A stretch of 11,507 nucleotides of DNA from Cyclobacteriaceae bacterium (GTDB lineage Bacteria; Bacteroidota; Bacteroidia; Cytophagales; Cyclobacteriaceae), in assembly GCA_030589835.1 (NCBI GenBank), contig JAUUZS010000072.1, forward strand, positions 1 through 11,507. Direction: 5' to 3'. Positions 1-6,697 of this stretch are shown one piece after another. Position 1 is the first letter of the stretch. Each line of letters starts with the position of its first letter. The notes under the pieces were generated by a model. The model did not search any database and was not told the origin of the DNA. It saw only the letters and a list, made by a program, of their open reading frames with translations. The position numbers and the translations under genes are program-made.

Positions 1-1667
1 AAATCCCTGGAGAAACTGCGGCCTTGCGCCATCACAAATCCCATAGTTTCGATATGTTCATAATCTGCGAAATATTGTCCGATGATATGATCTTCGTCAG
101 CGCCGTCTTTGCGAAATATCGTAGTGTTGTTGATGCCCGGAATTACATTGTTGGAATAAGAGGCATTAGCAATGCTATGGTCATTTAAAAGTGCATTCTT
201 AAAGGGAAGTCGGTTGTTATCCAATTGAAAGGTATTGTAAATCACCAGTACCTTATCCTTATCAAATCCGAGGTTTTTATTTTGTGTGAATTGAATCTGT
301 TGGAAAACAATAGTTGTGCAAATGATCAAAAAGATGGAAATGGCAAATTGCAATACCACCAGGGCACCTCTAACTTTTCCTCCTTTCATCCCGGTAGCCA
401 CTTTACCCTTCAATACTTCGGTCACCTTAAAATGTGTCAGGTAAAATGCAGGATAGCTGCCTGCCAAAAAACCGACAAGGGCGATGATCAAAACAAATCC
501 AATAATCATCGTTGGGGAGTATAATGAAGAAATGAAAAGTACCTTGCCGGAAACAAGATTGAATTGGGGCAGCAAAATCAAAGTAAATACTATGGCCAAA
601 ACCGCTGCCAACATACTGTAAATGAGGGACTCTACAAGGAACTGATAGATCAATTGACTGCGAAATGAACCGAATGTTTTGCGCAGACCGACTTCCCTGG
701 CCCTTCCTGCTGAGCGGGCAGTGGAAAGATTCATGAAATTGATGGCGGCGATCAGTATAATGAACAATCCGATGGCGGCAAAGATATATATGTAAGCGAT
801 GTCCCCAGAAGGTTCCAGCTCCCCCTGAAGCCTGGAGTAGAGGTGTATTTCTTTTACCGGATCGATGAGGTATCCATAGGCGCCATCCTGAGCCATAAAT
901 TCTTCGATGGAAATTCCCATAAACTGCTGTATCTCGGGGCCGACATAGCGCTCAACCATTTCATCGAGTTTTGGCTGAACATTGTTGATGTCACTATGCT
1001 CACGCAATGTGAAATAGGTTTGCAGAAAATTGCTCATCCACACTTCTGATCTAGACTGTTCGCTGGAACTGAAGGAAAAAATAAACCTGAATTTAAGGTG
1101 TGAGTTGGATGGCGGATCGGCCACCACACCGGTTATTTTGTAGGTCTCGTCAGTCCCAACAGTAACCAACTTACCCAAAGCCTCTTCATTGCCAAAATAC
1201 TTTTCGGCAACAGTTTCCGTCATGACCATGGAATTGGGTTCTATGAGTGCTGTTTTAGGATCTCCCTGGAGCAATTCGAATGTAAAAAAGCTGAAGAAAT
1301 TGGAATCAGCAAAAAAGATATCGTCTTCCGTAAACATCATATCTTCATACTTGATCACAAAATCATTGCGGGTCATGATCCTTGTGGCGTCTTCCACTTC
1401 AGGTATTTCATCCACCATGGTATGTGCCAGAGGTGGACAAGTGGAGGTCACCATAAGGTCTTGTCCTCCGAGTTTGCCATGAAGGCCTACCCGGTACATT
1501 TGGTCTATTTTGGTGTGGAATTGGTCATAATTCAATTCATCCAGCAAGTACAAACTGATAAATAACGAGGCTGTAATGCCGATGGTAAGTCCTACAATAT
1601 TAATGGAAGAATAAAACTTGTGTTTTAGTATGTTTCTAAAACCAATTTTGAAATAGTTCCTGAGCAT
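1..1667 (-). CDS. ABC transporter permease, MacB/FtsX type (3' end missing)
   Basis: An inner-membrane permease of the MacB/FtsX class, which couples a separate cytoplasmic ATPase to movement in a large periplasmic domain. The substrate cannot be told. I read 555 uninterrupted codons from the ATG at 1667 (MLRNYFKIGFRNI) to the left edge. The order is: a short basic N-terminus, TM1 at about residues 20-42, a periplasmic MacB-like core at about 45-285, then TM helices near 288-310, 343-366 and 386-410. These belong to the FtsX domain and carry the family motif ARSAGRAREVGLRKTFG near 314-330. A further TM lies at about 432-455, followed by the start of a second periplasmic segment with VMAQGRSFSRD at the edge. 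Family members of this two-half layout are usually near 800 residues, so roughly 230 residues are probably missing. No ATPase gene is visible, and upstream lies a divergent gap. Family is confident; role (peptide or lipoprotein export, stress) is open. Confidence 0.9.
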   Translation of the reverse strand, partial: MLRNYFKIGFRNILKHKFYSSINIVGLTIGITASLFISLYLLDELNYDQFHTKIDQMYRVGLHGKLGGQDLMVTSTCPPLAHTMVDEIPEVEDATRIMTRNDFVIKYEDMMFTEDDIFFADSNFFSFFTFELLQGDPKTALIEPNSMVMTETVAEKYFGNEEALGKLVTVGTDETYKITGVVADPPSNSHLKFRFIFSFSSSEQSRSEVWMSNFLQTYFTLREHSDINNVQPKLDEMVERYVGPEIQQFMGISIEEFMAQDGAYGYLIDPVKEIHLYSRLQGELEPSGDIAYIYIFAAIGLFIILIAAINFMNLSTARSAGRAREVGLRKTFGSFRSQLIYQFLVESLIYSMLAAVLAIVFTLILLPQFNLVSGKVLFISSLYSPTMIIGFVLIIALVGFLAGSYPAFYLTHFKVTEVLKGKVATGMKGGKVRGALVVLQFAISIFLIICTTIVFQQIQFTQNKNLGFDKDKVLVIYNTFQLDNNRLPFKNALLNDHSIANASYSNNVIPGINNTTIFRKDGADEDHIIGQYFADYEHIETMGFVMAQGRSFSRD

Positions 1668-1939
1668 GGTAAAAAATATTTTGAGTTCTATAATACAGAT
1701 GCAATTTGGTGTATCAAGGTTACGCTCAAGATATAATCTTATATTAATGGTAATAAACAACAACAGTCGTAATTATCCCGTGATAAACGGAGAGAAACTA
1801 AAATTGTAATACATTATTTCAATTGCACCAGATTTCCTGTGATTTTGAATTGATGTTTTCATGATTTTTTATTGAATCTAAAGCACAACATGTTTAGTAT
1901 TCTTACGTTTAAATTGTCTGTTAAACCTTCAATTTCCTT
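1668..1939. other. Divergent intergenic region, ABC permease / 203-aa protein
   Basis: This is 272 bases of AT-rich sequence between two divergently transcribed genes, so both promoters should lie here. I find no full TAnnTTTG box for either gene. The nearest for the plus strand is TACGTTTA close to 1905-1912, with one mismatch. A short ATATAA/TTATAT inverted repeat lies around 1733-1746 and could be chance in such AT-rich DNA. No small gene or RNA is recognisable. Confidence 0.4.
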
Positions 1940-2551
1940 ATGCAACTTCCTACTCTACTAAAGCGGAAAAACCCTGTCATCTGGTGGCAACAAAAGGAAG
2001 TAAAGGAGGAAGTTGAAAAAGCCACCGAACTTTATAAAAAAATTGGTAAGCAAAAGTCCTGTGACGATGTAACACATTTCCTGATGCAATTCGATGCCTT
2101 GCATTTCCTGTTGTTGGCCTACAACCATGCTACATACAAAAAGCAAGTCGATCAATATCTTTGCATCTGCAGCTTGCTGGAAAAAGAATTTGATGCCTTA
2201 AAACAAAAAGAATTGCTCGACACAGTTAACCGTATTGGCATTGACACCCTGAATGAGGCATTTAATGTAATCAATCAGGATTGCGAAAATCCTATGGAAG
2301 AAACGTTAGATCTTTTTTATTTTATTAAAAAGCATCGCTTAAACAAACCGGAAAATTGCTCGGATGAGGAGATTTTTAAGAAATTGAGCTTTTATCTCAA
2401 TGTCACCCTTATCAATTATAACCGGATCAACAACCTTAGACTAAAGGTAAATTCTGAAAAGCTGTTGACAAATAAAAGTGAAGCTACCAAAACAGTCATC
2501 CCCGTAGTGGAGAAAATATTCGAGCTTATCCTAGATGTAAAAAGGCAGTAA
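1940..2551 (+). CDS. Hypothetical helical protein, 203 aa
   Basis: I do not recognise this protein and assign no function. It is 203 residues long, Lys/Glu/Leu-rich and predicted by eye to be almost entirely alpha-helical, with no signal peptide and no convincing membrane segment. Charged residues dominate the first 40 positions (KEVKEEVEKATELYKKIGK), and a more hydrophobic helix follows near 48-62 (FDALHFLLLAYNHATYKK). Five cysteines are scattered, including a CIC at about 73-75, but they are not spaced as a metal site. The start is the first ATG of the frame; the 5' context has no Shine-Dalgarno site, as usual in Bacteroidota. The gene stands alone: divergent from the ABC permease and convergent with the acyltransferase, ending in a shared hairpin. 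The codon pattern resembles its neighbours. It is believable as a gene because of its length and its tidy position between a promoter-sized gap and a terminator. Confidence 0.8.
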   Translation: MQLPTLLKRKNPVIWWQQKEVKEEVEKATELYKKIGKQKSCDDVTHFLMQFDALHFLLLAYNHATYKKQVDQYLCICSLLEKEFDALKQKELLDTVNRIGIDTLNEAFNVINQDCENPMEETLDLFYFIKKHRLNKPENCSDEEIFKKLSFYLNVTLINYNRINNLRLKVNSEKLLTNKSEATKTVIPVVEKIFELILDVKRQ

Positions 2552-2580
2552 AATCATAAGATGTATCATGTTATGATTTT
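2550..2580. terminator. Bidirectional hairpin terminator between convergent genes
   Basis: The arms AAAATCATAA (2550-2559) and TTATGATTTT (2571-2580) are perfectly complementary over 10 bp with an 11-base loop, and flanking A and T runs give a U-tract in both directions. The left arm starts inside the TAA of the plus-strand gene (2549-2551), and the right arm ends on the first base of the minus-strand gene's stop codon (2580-2582). One compact hairpin therefore serves both convergent transcripts. The stem is AT-rich, so its strength is moderate. Confidence 0.75.
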
Positions 2581-3347
2581 TACTTTTTGTCCGCTGTAAT
2601 CCTTGATCTCGGCATAACAACTTCGTGGGGGGCAATCATTGCTTCCTCACCGATTTCCACGTCTCCCATCACCGTTGATTTAATTCCTATGGAGGCTCCG
2701 GTTTTGATTATAACCGGCTCTACGACCAAATATCCGTTAGAAGCATAATGGGCAAAAATGGTGGCCGATCCTCCAATTGTTACCCTGTCGCCAATTTCTA
2801 TTATCGCCGCATCAGAAATATTAGTGGTATTGATATGAACATGTTTGCCAATTTTCATTCCCATCATTCTAAAAAAAAGGATATTCAAGGGTGTTGGGGT
2901 GAAAAATTCTAAAAATGTAAAGCGCACCACATAAAGGAATGCATTGTGAAAATACCAGGGTACAATGGCAAGGGAGAAATAACTTCCCCGAAACGGTTTC
3001 ATTCTAAAAGGCATCAGGAAATTAAACAAAGGAATTACAAAAATCATTGAAAACCCATATAAGAAATAGCCAAAAACTATCGAACAGCCAATGGACAGGT
3101 AATGGAAAAATTGTGGCCAATCCGAGGTAGACTCTTGAATAATATTGAATAAATATACCCCGGGTGTAACTGAAATTCCCATTGCCAGTATAACGAGCAT
3201 GTACAAAAATGTGAGCGCGATCACAAAAGTGACTGTTCGGAATTTCCGGAAAATTGTTTCTAAAAAACCTGCTAATCCAGTTTTTTCAGATTTTGTAGCG
3301 TAGACATCTATACGTTTTGATTCAATGGCTTTTTGCTCTTTATTCAT
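2580..3347 (-). CDS. Membrane-anchored hexapeptide-repeat acyltransferase-like protein
   Basis: A 255-residue protein whose N-terminal half is membrane-embedded and whose C-terminal half is a left-handed beta-helix of the bacterial transferase hexapeptide type. Hydrophobic segments lie at about residues 39-70, 82-113 and 125-150. The hexapeptide coils follow from about 164 to 245 (IGKHVHINTT, IIEIGDRVTIGG, VIIKTGASIG, VMGDVEIGEEAMIAPHEVV), with an AHY near 199-201 that could hold a catalytic His. The layout resembles the C-terminal part of Pls/PosA-family proteins without their adenylation domain. Acyl transfer to a lipid or surface glycan is inferred, not shown. I chose ATG at 3347. The frame stays open to a TTG at 3374, but that TTG lies inside a perfect -7 promoter box (3372-3379), so it is unlikely to be translated. 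The gene ends in the shared hairpin. The upstream gene, kbl, is separated by a palindromic element, so this gene is probably transcribed alone. Confidence 0.82.
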   Translation of the reverse strand: MNKEQKAIESKRIDVYATKSEKTGLAGFLETIFRKFRTVTFVIALTFLYMLVILAMGISVTPGVYLFNIIQESTSDWPQFFHYLSIGCSIVFGYFLYGFSMIFVIPLFNFLMPFRMKPFRGSYFSLAIVPWYFHNAFLYVVRFTFLEFFTPTPLNILFFRMMGMKIGKHVHINTTNISDAAIIEIGDRVTIGGSATIFAHYASNGYLVVEPVIIKTGASIGIKSTVMGDVEIGEEAMIAPHEVVMPRSRITADKK

Positions 3348-3371
3348 AAAAAGTGAGGTAGATTCAGGTGT

Positions 3372-3379
3372 CAAATATA
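3372..3379 (-). promoter_or_regulatory. -7 box (TATATTTG) of the acyltransferase-like gene
   Basis: The reverse strand reads TATATTTG, an exact match to the Bacteroidota -7 consensus TAnnTTTG, ending 24 bases before the ATG at 3347. I see no clear TTG/TTTG at the expected -33 spacing. The box overlaps the TTG that could otherwise be taken as the start codon, so it decides the start call. Confidence 0.6.
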
Positions 3380-3452
3380 CATTTGTGAATGTAATTTTCT
3401 TAGCAGAGACTGAAATTAGCCTCTACTCGGGAAAAAGTACACATAATATTAC

Positions 3453-3585
3453 TGAGTTTAGTCTAAAAAGCGAATAATCTCGCAAAGTCGCGAAGACGCA
3501 AAGATATAATATACTACATCTTAACACTTTGCGACTTAGCGTCTTTGCGTGAAAATTGATTTTCTTGGTTTTTAGACCGGACTCA
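3453..3585. repeat. Nested inverted-repeat element abutting the kbl stop codon
   Basis: This 133-bp palindromic element has outer arms TGAGTTTAGTCTAAAAA (3453-3469) and its near-complement at 3569-3585, with 14 of 17 positions pairing. Inner arms lie at 3481-3503 and 3527-3549, with 20 of 23 pairing. Each inner arm is a tandem of a period-8 unit. The left arm reads CGCAAAGT, CGCGAAGA, CGCAAAGA; the right arm is the same kind of array inverted. The outer right arm ends at 3585, one base before the kbl TAA (3586-3588). Similar CGCAAAG-type repeats are, from memory, common between genes in Bacteroidota genomes. It could fold into a long 3' hairpin on the kbl transcript and act as terminator or RNA stabiliser. 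No coding capacity is apparent. Confidence 0.75.
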
Positions 3586-4776
3586 TTACTTCAACACCCC
3601 AAGCTCCCTGCCCACTTCTACAAAGGCCTTGATGGCTTTATCCAGATGTGCTTTTTCATGCACCGCAGATACCTGAACTCTGATCCTGGCTTTTTCTTTG
3701 GGAACTACAGGAAAATAAAAACCTATCACATAGATTCCTTTATCGAGCAATTTTTCAGCAAATTGTTGAGAAAGTGTGGCCTCATAAAGCATGATAGGCA
3801 CAATTGGATGTTCTCCCGGCTTGATGTCAAATCCTGCCTCTGTCATCTTTTCCCTAAAATATTTGGTGTTTTCTTCCAGCTTGTCCCTCAGGGCTGTAGT
3901 AGAACTCAACAGGTCAATAACTGCTATCGAAGCGCCTGTGATGGCAGGAGCCAGGGTATTGGAAAATAAATATGGTCTGGAGCGTTGGCGTAGCATTGCA
4001 ATAATTTCTTTTTTCCCAGTAGTAAATCCCCCGGAAGCGCCGCCAAGCGCTTTTCCCAATGTTCCTGTGATGATATCAATTCGATCCATTACTCCACGAT
4101 ACTCGGGAACTCCCCTTCCGGTTTTTCCTATAAATCCGGTCGCATGGCATTCGTCTGTCATTACGAGTGCCTTGTATTGATCTGCCAAATCACAAATCTT
4201 ATCCAATTGAGCTATGGTGCCATCCATAGAAAAAACTCCGTCAGTTACGATCATTCTGTGTTTTAATCTGGAGGCTTCTTTTAGTTTTTCCTCCAAGTCA
4301 GCCATATCATTGTTTTTATACCTGAATCTTTGTGCCTTGCAAAGCCGTACCCCGTCAATGATCGATGCATGATTTAATTCATCGGATATGATGGCGCTAT
4401 CTGCTCCCAAAAGAGGTTCAAAAACCCCTCCATTTGCATCAAAAGCCGCCGCATATAAAATGGTATCTTCGGTATGAAGAAATTCGGATATTTTCTTTTC
4501 AAGATGTTTATGAATGTCCTGGGTACCACAAATAAATCGTACGGAAGACATCCCAAAACCATGACTATCAATGGCTGCCTTTGCCGCTTCAATTACTTTT
4601 GGATGTGCAGAAAGTCCCAGGTAGTTGTTGGCACAAAAATTTATCACTTTTCTGCCATCTTCGGTTTCAATATCCGCCCCCTGAGGGGTTGTGATTACGC
4701 GCTCATGTTTAAACAGTCCTGCTTGCTTAATATTTTCAAGCTCTTTTTGAAGCTCCGGTTTAAGGGTATCGTACAT
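3586..4776 (-). CDS. kbl: Glycine C-acetyltransferase (2-amino-3-ketobutyrate CoA ligase)
   Basis: A PLP-dependent cytoplasmic enzyme that cleaves 2-amino-3-oxobutyrate with CoA to give glycine and acetyl-CoA, the second step of threonine degradation by the dehydrogenase route. The 396 residues match the family's usual length (398 in E. coli). Visible features are [11 protein letters not shown] near 46-56, [12 protein letters not shown] with the ring-stacking His136, [16 protein letters not shown] with cofactor-binding Asp208 and His211, and [15 protein letters not shown] with the Schiff-base Lys242. [16 protein letters not shown] follows, a stretch typical of Kbl rather than of KAS or 8-amino-7-oxononanoate synthase (BioF). 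The start is the ATG at 4776; a -7 box lies 53 bases upstream. The gene diverges from an SDR-type threonine dehydrogenase, which makes its substrate, and this strongly supports Kbl over other alpha-oxoamine synthases. It ends directly against a palindromic element. No key residue is missing. Confidence 0.96.
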   Translation of the reverse strand: MYDTLKPELQKELENIKQAGLFKHERVITTPQGADIETEDGRKVINFCANNYLGLSAHPKVIEAAKAAIDSHGFGMSSVRFICGTQDIHKHLEKKISEFLHTEDTILYAAAFDANGGVFEPLLGADSAIISDELNHASIIDGVRLCKAQRFRYKNNDMADLEEKLKEASRLKHRMIVTDGVFSMDGTIAQLDKICDLADQYKALVMTDECHATGFIGKTGRGVPEYRGVMDRIDIITGTLGKALGGASGGFTTGKKEIIAMLRQRSRPYLFSNTLAPAITGASIAVIDLLSSTTALRDKLEENTKYFREKMTEAGFDIKPGEHPIVPIMLYEATLSQQFAEKLLDKGIYVIGFYFPVVPKEKARIRVQVSAVHEKAHLDKAIKAFVEVGRELGVLK

Positions 4777-5079
4777 GATAAATTCAGTTTAATGAAAAAA
4801 ACAGATATTCTACTATACTCACTGAAGGCAAAAATATCTTTTTCAAATTTCAAATTTTAAAGTATTTCTTTCTTAAGAATTCAAAATTTGCCAATGAATA
4901 TTCTTTGATCAAATTATGATAGAGCCCGAATATATGCCTTTTTGTTGTATTTATTTCATTGTAATATAGATTTATTAACATATTTATATAATTTCGAGAA
5001 TTATAGTTATTTTTACGCATCGCAAATAAGCGAAACAATTTATCGCAAACCTGAGTCTTTATTAGTAGAATACCATCAT
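4777..5079. other. Divergent control region of kbl and threonine dehydrogenase genes
   Basis: These 303 very AT-rich bases contain the promoters of both threonine-catabolism genes and no recognisable gene. The kbl side has a perfect -7 box at 4829-4836. On the dehydrogenase side the best candidate is TAATTTCG at 4989-4996, with one mismatch to TAnnTTTG and no -33 partner. CAAATTTT (4851-4858) and AAAATTTG (4883-4890) form an 8-bp inverted repeat just upstream of the kbl -7 box. It may be an operator, but in DNA this AT-rich it may equally be chance. The dehydrogenase reading frame stays open back to 4942, but the extra residues do not look like its fold. Confidence 0.5.
4829..4836 (-). promoter_or_regulatory. 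-7 box (TATTTTTG) of kbl
   Basis: The reverse strand reads TATTTTTG, an exact TAnnTTTG match 53 bases ahead of the kbl ATG, which would give a leader of about 45 bases. TTTG occurs at 4851-4854, only 14 bases upstream, closer than the usual 17-23 spacing. The -7 call therefore stands alone. Confidence 0.5.
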
Positions 5080-6039
5080 ATGGAAAGGATTTTAGTCACT
5101 GGTGCATTGGGTCAATTAGGAACGGAATTGGTTGCCGGATTGCAGCTTAAGTTTGGAATTGATAATGTTGTTTATACAGATATTCACCCTCCACTCAATG
5201 AAAAATTGCAAGATGGGTTTTCTATTCTTGACGTGCTTGACAAAAAAGCTTTAATCCGGATAACGGAAAAATACAAGATTACCCAGATTTATCATTTGGC
5301 AGCAATCTTATCTGCTAATGCTGAAAAAACCCCCAATCTCGCCTGGAAAATCAATATGGATGGCCTGCTAAATGTGTTGGATGTAGCGAAAGACTATAAC
5401 ATCAATAAAGTTTATTGGCCGAGCTCCATTGCCGTATTTGGTTCTGATACCCCGAAAACCAATACTCCGCAAAATACCATCATGAACCCCAACACGATAT
5501 ATGGCGTGACCAAGGTTGCCGGAGAAAAATTGTGTGCGTATTACAGTGAAAAATATAATATGGACATACGGAGTCTCAGATATCCCGGGCTAATAGGGCA
5601 CAAATCATTACCGGGTGGTGGCACTACCGATTATGCCGTTGAGATTTTTCATGGGGCAATAGATACAGGCACCTTTACCTGTCCTTTGGATGCAAAGTCC
5701 ATGCTGCCCATGATGTTTATGCCAGACGCTGTACGTGCAACAATAGAATTGATGGAGGCCGACAGAAAAAAATTGAGCGTAAATACCAGTTACAACCTGG
5801 CCGGCGTAAGCTTTACCCCGGAAGAAATAACAGAGAGCATCAGAAAATCATTTCCCAATTTTGAGATAAGATATCAACCTGATTTCAGAGAAAAAATTGC
5901 CGGATCGTGGCCAAATAGTATTGATGATTCAGTGGCCAGAAATGACTGGAAATGGAAAGTGGCCTACCATCTCGATGACATCGTCAAGGAGATGTTAAGC
6001 CACTTGAAAGTCAAACAACAGACTGCTAAGTTCTATTAA
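5080..6039 (+). CDS. L-threonine 3-dehydrogenase, SDR/epimerase type
   Basis: An NAD-dependent oxidoreductase that oxidises L-threonine to 2-amino-3-oxobutyrate, the substrate of the neighbouring Kbl. It belongs to the extended short-chain dehydrogenase (UDP-galactose epimerase-like) family, not the zinc-dependent medium-chain Tdh of E. coli. In the 319 residues I see the Rossmann motif GALGQLG at 8-14, the NAD-selective acidic Asp34 at the end of beta-2 (VVYTDIHPP), YHLAAILS, SSIAVFG with the catalytic Ser near 115-116, YGVTK with Tyr141 and Lys145, and YPGLIGHKSLPGGGTTDYAV, a stretch typical of this subfamily. I start at the ATG at 5080 because MERILVTGALG is a normal N-terminus for the fold; the frame continues to 4942, but those 46 residues are Tyr/Asn-rich and look non-coding. 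The closest alternative is a generic sugar-nucleotide epimerase, which the kbl neighbour argues against. The stop codon lies inside a palindromic element shared with trxA. Confidence 0.92.
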   Translation: MERILVTGALGQLGTELVAGLQLKFGIDNVVYTDIHPPLNEKLQDGFSILDVLDKKALIRITEKYKITQIYHLAAILSANAEKTPNLAWKINMDGLLNVLDVAKDYNINKVYWPSSIAVFGSDTPKTNTPQNTIMNPNTIYGVTKVAGEKLCAYYSEKYNMDIRSLRYPGLIGHKSLPGGGTTDYAVEIFHGAIDTGTFTCPLDAKSMLPMMFMPDAVRATIELMEADRKKLSVNTSYNLAGVSFTPEEITESIRKSFPNFEIRYQPDFREKIAGSWPNSIDDSVARNDWKWKVAYHLDDIVKEMLSHLKVKQQTAKFY

Positions 6040-6189
6040 TTAGAGTCTGTCCATAATGTCCGATCTCTGCGTTACGCTGGTTTCTAAAAAACTCATTTAC
6101 ATACGTAAACTCCGTTTTTCAGAAACTGTGCAAGCCTTGATCTCGAACATTCTGAAAAAACTCTGACTTTATTGACAGGCACTAATTAA
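6036..6189. repeat. Palindromic intergenic element with terminal inverted repeats
   Basis: This 154-bp imperfect palindrome spans the whole convergent gap between the threonine dehydrogenase and trxA. The ends are inverted: TTAATTAG at 6036-6043 pairs exactly with CTAATTAA at 6182-6189, followed inward by CTGTC, ATAA and GTC blocks (6047-6060 against 6165-6178). The core is a clear hairpin with GTTTCT (6080-6085) against AGAAAC (6121-6126), A-run against T-run, and TTTAC (6096-6100) against GTAAA (6105-6109). Weaker symmetry connects 6042-6079 with 6127-6165; the right arm has about 19 extra bases. The TAA of the dehydrogenase (6037-6039) and the TAG of trxA (6182-6184) lie in the two ends. 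It may serve as a two-way terminator and has the shape of a MITE or REP-like dispersed repeat. No transposase is present. Confidence 0.7.
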
Positions 6190-6505
6190 CTTGAGCTTCA
6201 AGTTTCTTAGCCAATACTGCTTTTGGCACAGCGCCAATTTGCTTGTCCACGATTTCATTGTTTTTGAAGATCAGTAATGTAGGAATACTTCTGATTCCAT
6301 ATTTTACTGAAATTTCAGGATTTGCATCTACATCAACTTTTCCTATAACTGCTTTTCCTTCATATTCTCCTGCTAACTGCTCCACAATTGGACCAATCAT
6401 CTTACATGGCCCGCACCATTCTGCCCAAAAGTCAACAAGCACAGGCTGATCAGAGGCCAATATTTCATTATAATTTGAATCTGTAATTTCAATTGTTTTT
6501 CCCAT
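6182..6505 (-). CDS. trxA: Thioredoxin
   Basis: A small cytoplasmic dithiol-disulfide oxidoreductase that reduces protein disulfides using electrons from thioredoxin reductase. All 107 residues fit the standard single-domain thioredoxin: VLVDFWAEWCGPCK with the active-site pair Cys31/Cys34, the buried Asp of VDF at residue 25, KVDVDANPEISVKYGIRSIPTLLIF with the cis-proline at 75, and a C-terminal helix. There is no signal peptide, so it is not a periplasmic TlpA/ResA type. The ATG at 6505 has a -7 box 38 bases upstream. The gene follows dnaE on the same strand after 192 bases and has its own promoter, so it is probably transcribed independently. The TAG stop lies in the end of the palindromic element. 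The symbol is given for the general family; other thioredoxin paralogues may exist in the genome. Confidence 0.95.
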   Translation of the reverse strand: MGKTIEITDSNYNEILASDQPVLVDFWAEWCGPCKMIGPIVEQLAGEYEGKAVIGKVDVDANPEISVKYGIRSIPTLLIFKNNEIVDKQIGAVPKAVLAKKLEAQVN

Positions 6506-6542
6506 AATATTATTTATTTGATTTCAGTACATTCCTTTTTCG

Positions 6543-6550
6543 CAAATATA
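6543..6550 (-). promoter_or_regulatory. -7 box (TATATTTG) of trxA
   Basis: The reverse strand reads TATATTTG, a full match to TAnnTTTG, 37 bases before the trxA ATG. No TTG/TTTG appears at 17-23 bases further upstream. The rest of the dnaE-trxA gap (to 6697) holds only a weak 6-bp hairpin, TGATCC/GGATCA at 6605-6627, without a T-run. Confidence 0.55.
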
Positions 6551-6697
6551 ATACTAAAACGAATTTCAGGTCGTATTGTCACAAAAGTTATCTAATAATG
6601 TTCTTGATCCGACAATAAGTAGGATCATTTAGCTGACAACATGGACAAATTGGCATTTGCAAAAGAACCAAATTAACTATTAATAAGTGTGTTTTGT

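Noticed and set aside
225..1482. Plus-strand open frames opposite the ABC permease
   Set aside because: The minus strand has an unbroken 555-codon permease frame with family motifs; the plus frames are short and unlike proteins.
3348..3374. TTG start for the acyltransferase-like gene
   Set aside because: The TTG is part of a perfect -7 promoter box, and an ATG follows nine codons later.
3481..3549. CRISPR array
   Set aside because: The short repeats are contiguous octamers in inverted arms, with no spacers and no cas genes nearby.
3556..4180. Plus-strand open frames of 137 and 129 codons opposite kbl
   Set aside because: They are antisense to conserved Kbl motifs, and the first runs through the palindromic element.
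4850..5038. 62-codon minus-strand frame in the kbl/dehydrogenase gap
   Set aside because: It is Asn/Tyr/Ile/Lys-rich as expected for AT-rich non-coding DNA, and it covers the promoter region.
4942..5079. In-frame extension of the threonine dehydrogenase by 46 residues
   Set aside because: The extra residues are Tyr/Asn-rich and AT-driven, and the fold normally starts a few residues before GxxGxxG, exactly as with the ATG at 5080.
6605..6627. TGATCC/GGATCA hairpin after dnaE as a terminator
   Set aside because: The stem is only 6 bp and no T-run follows on the dnaE strand.
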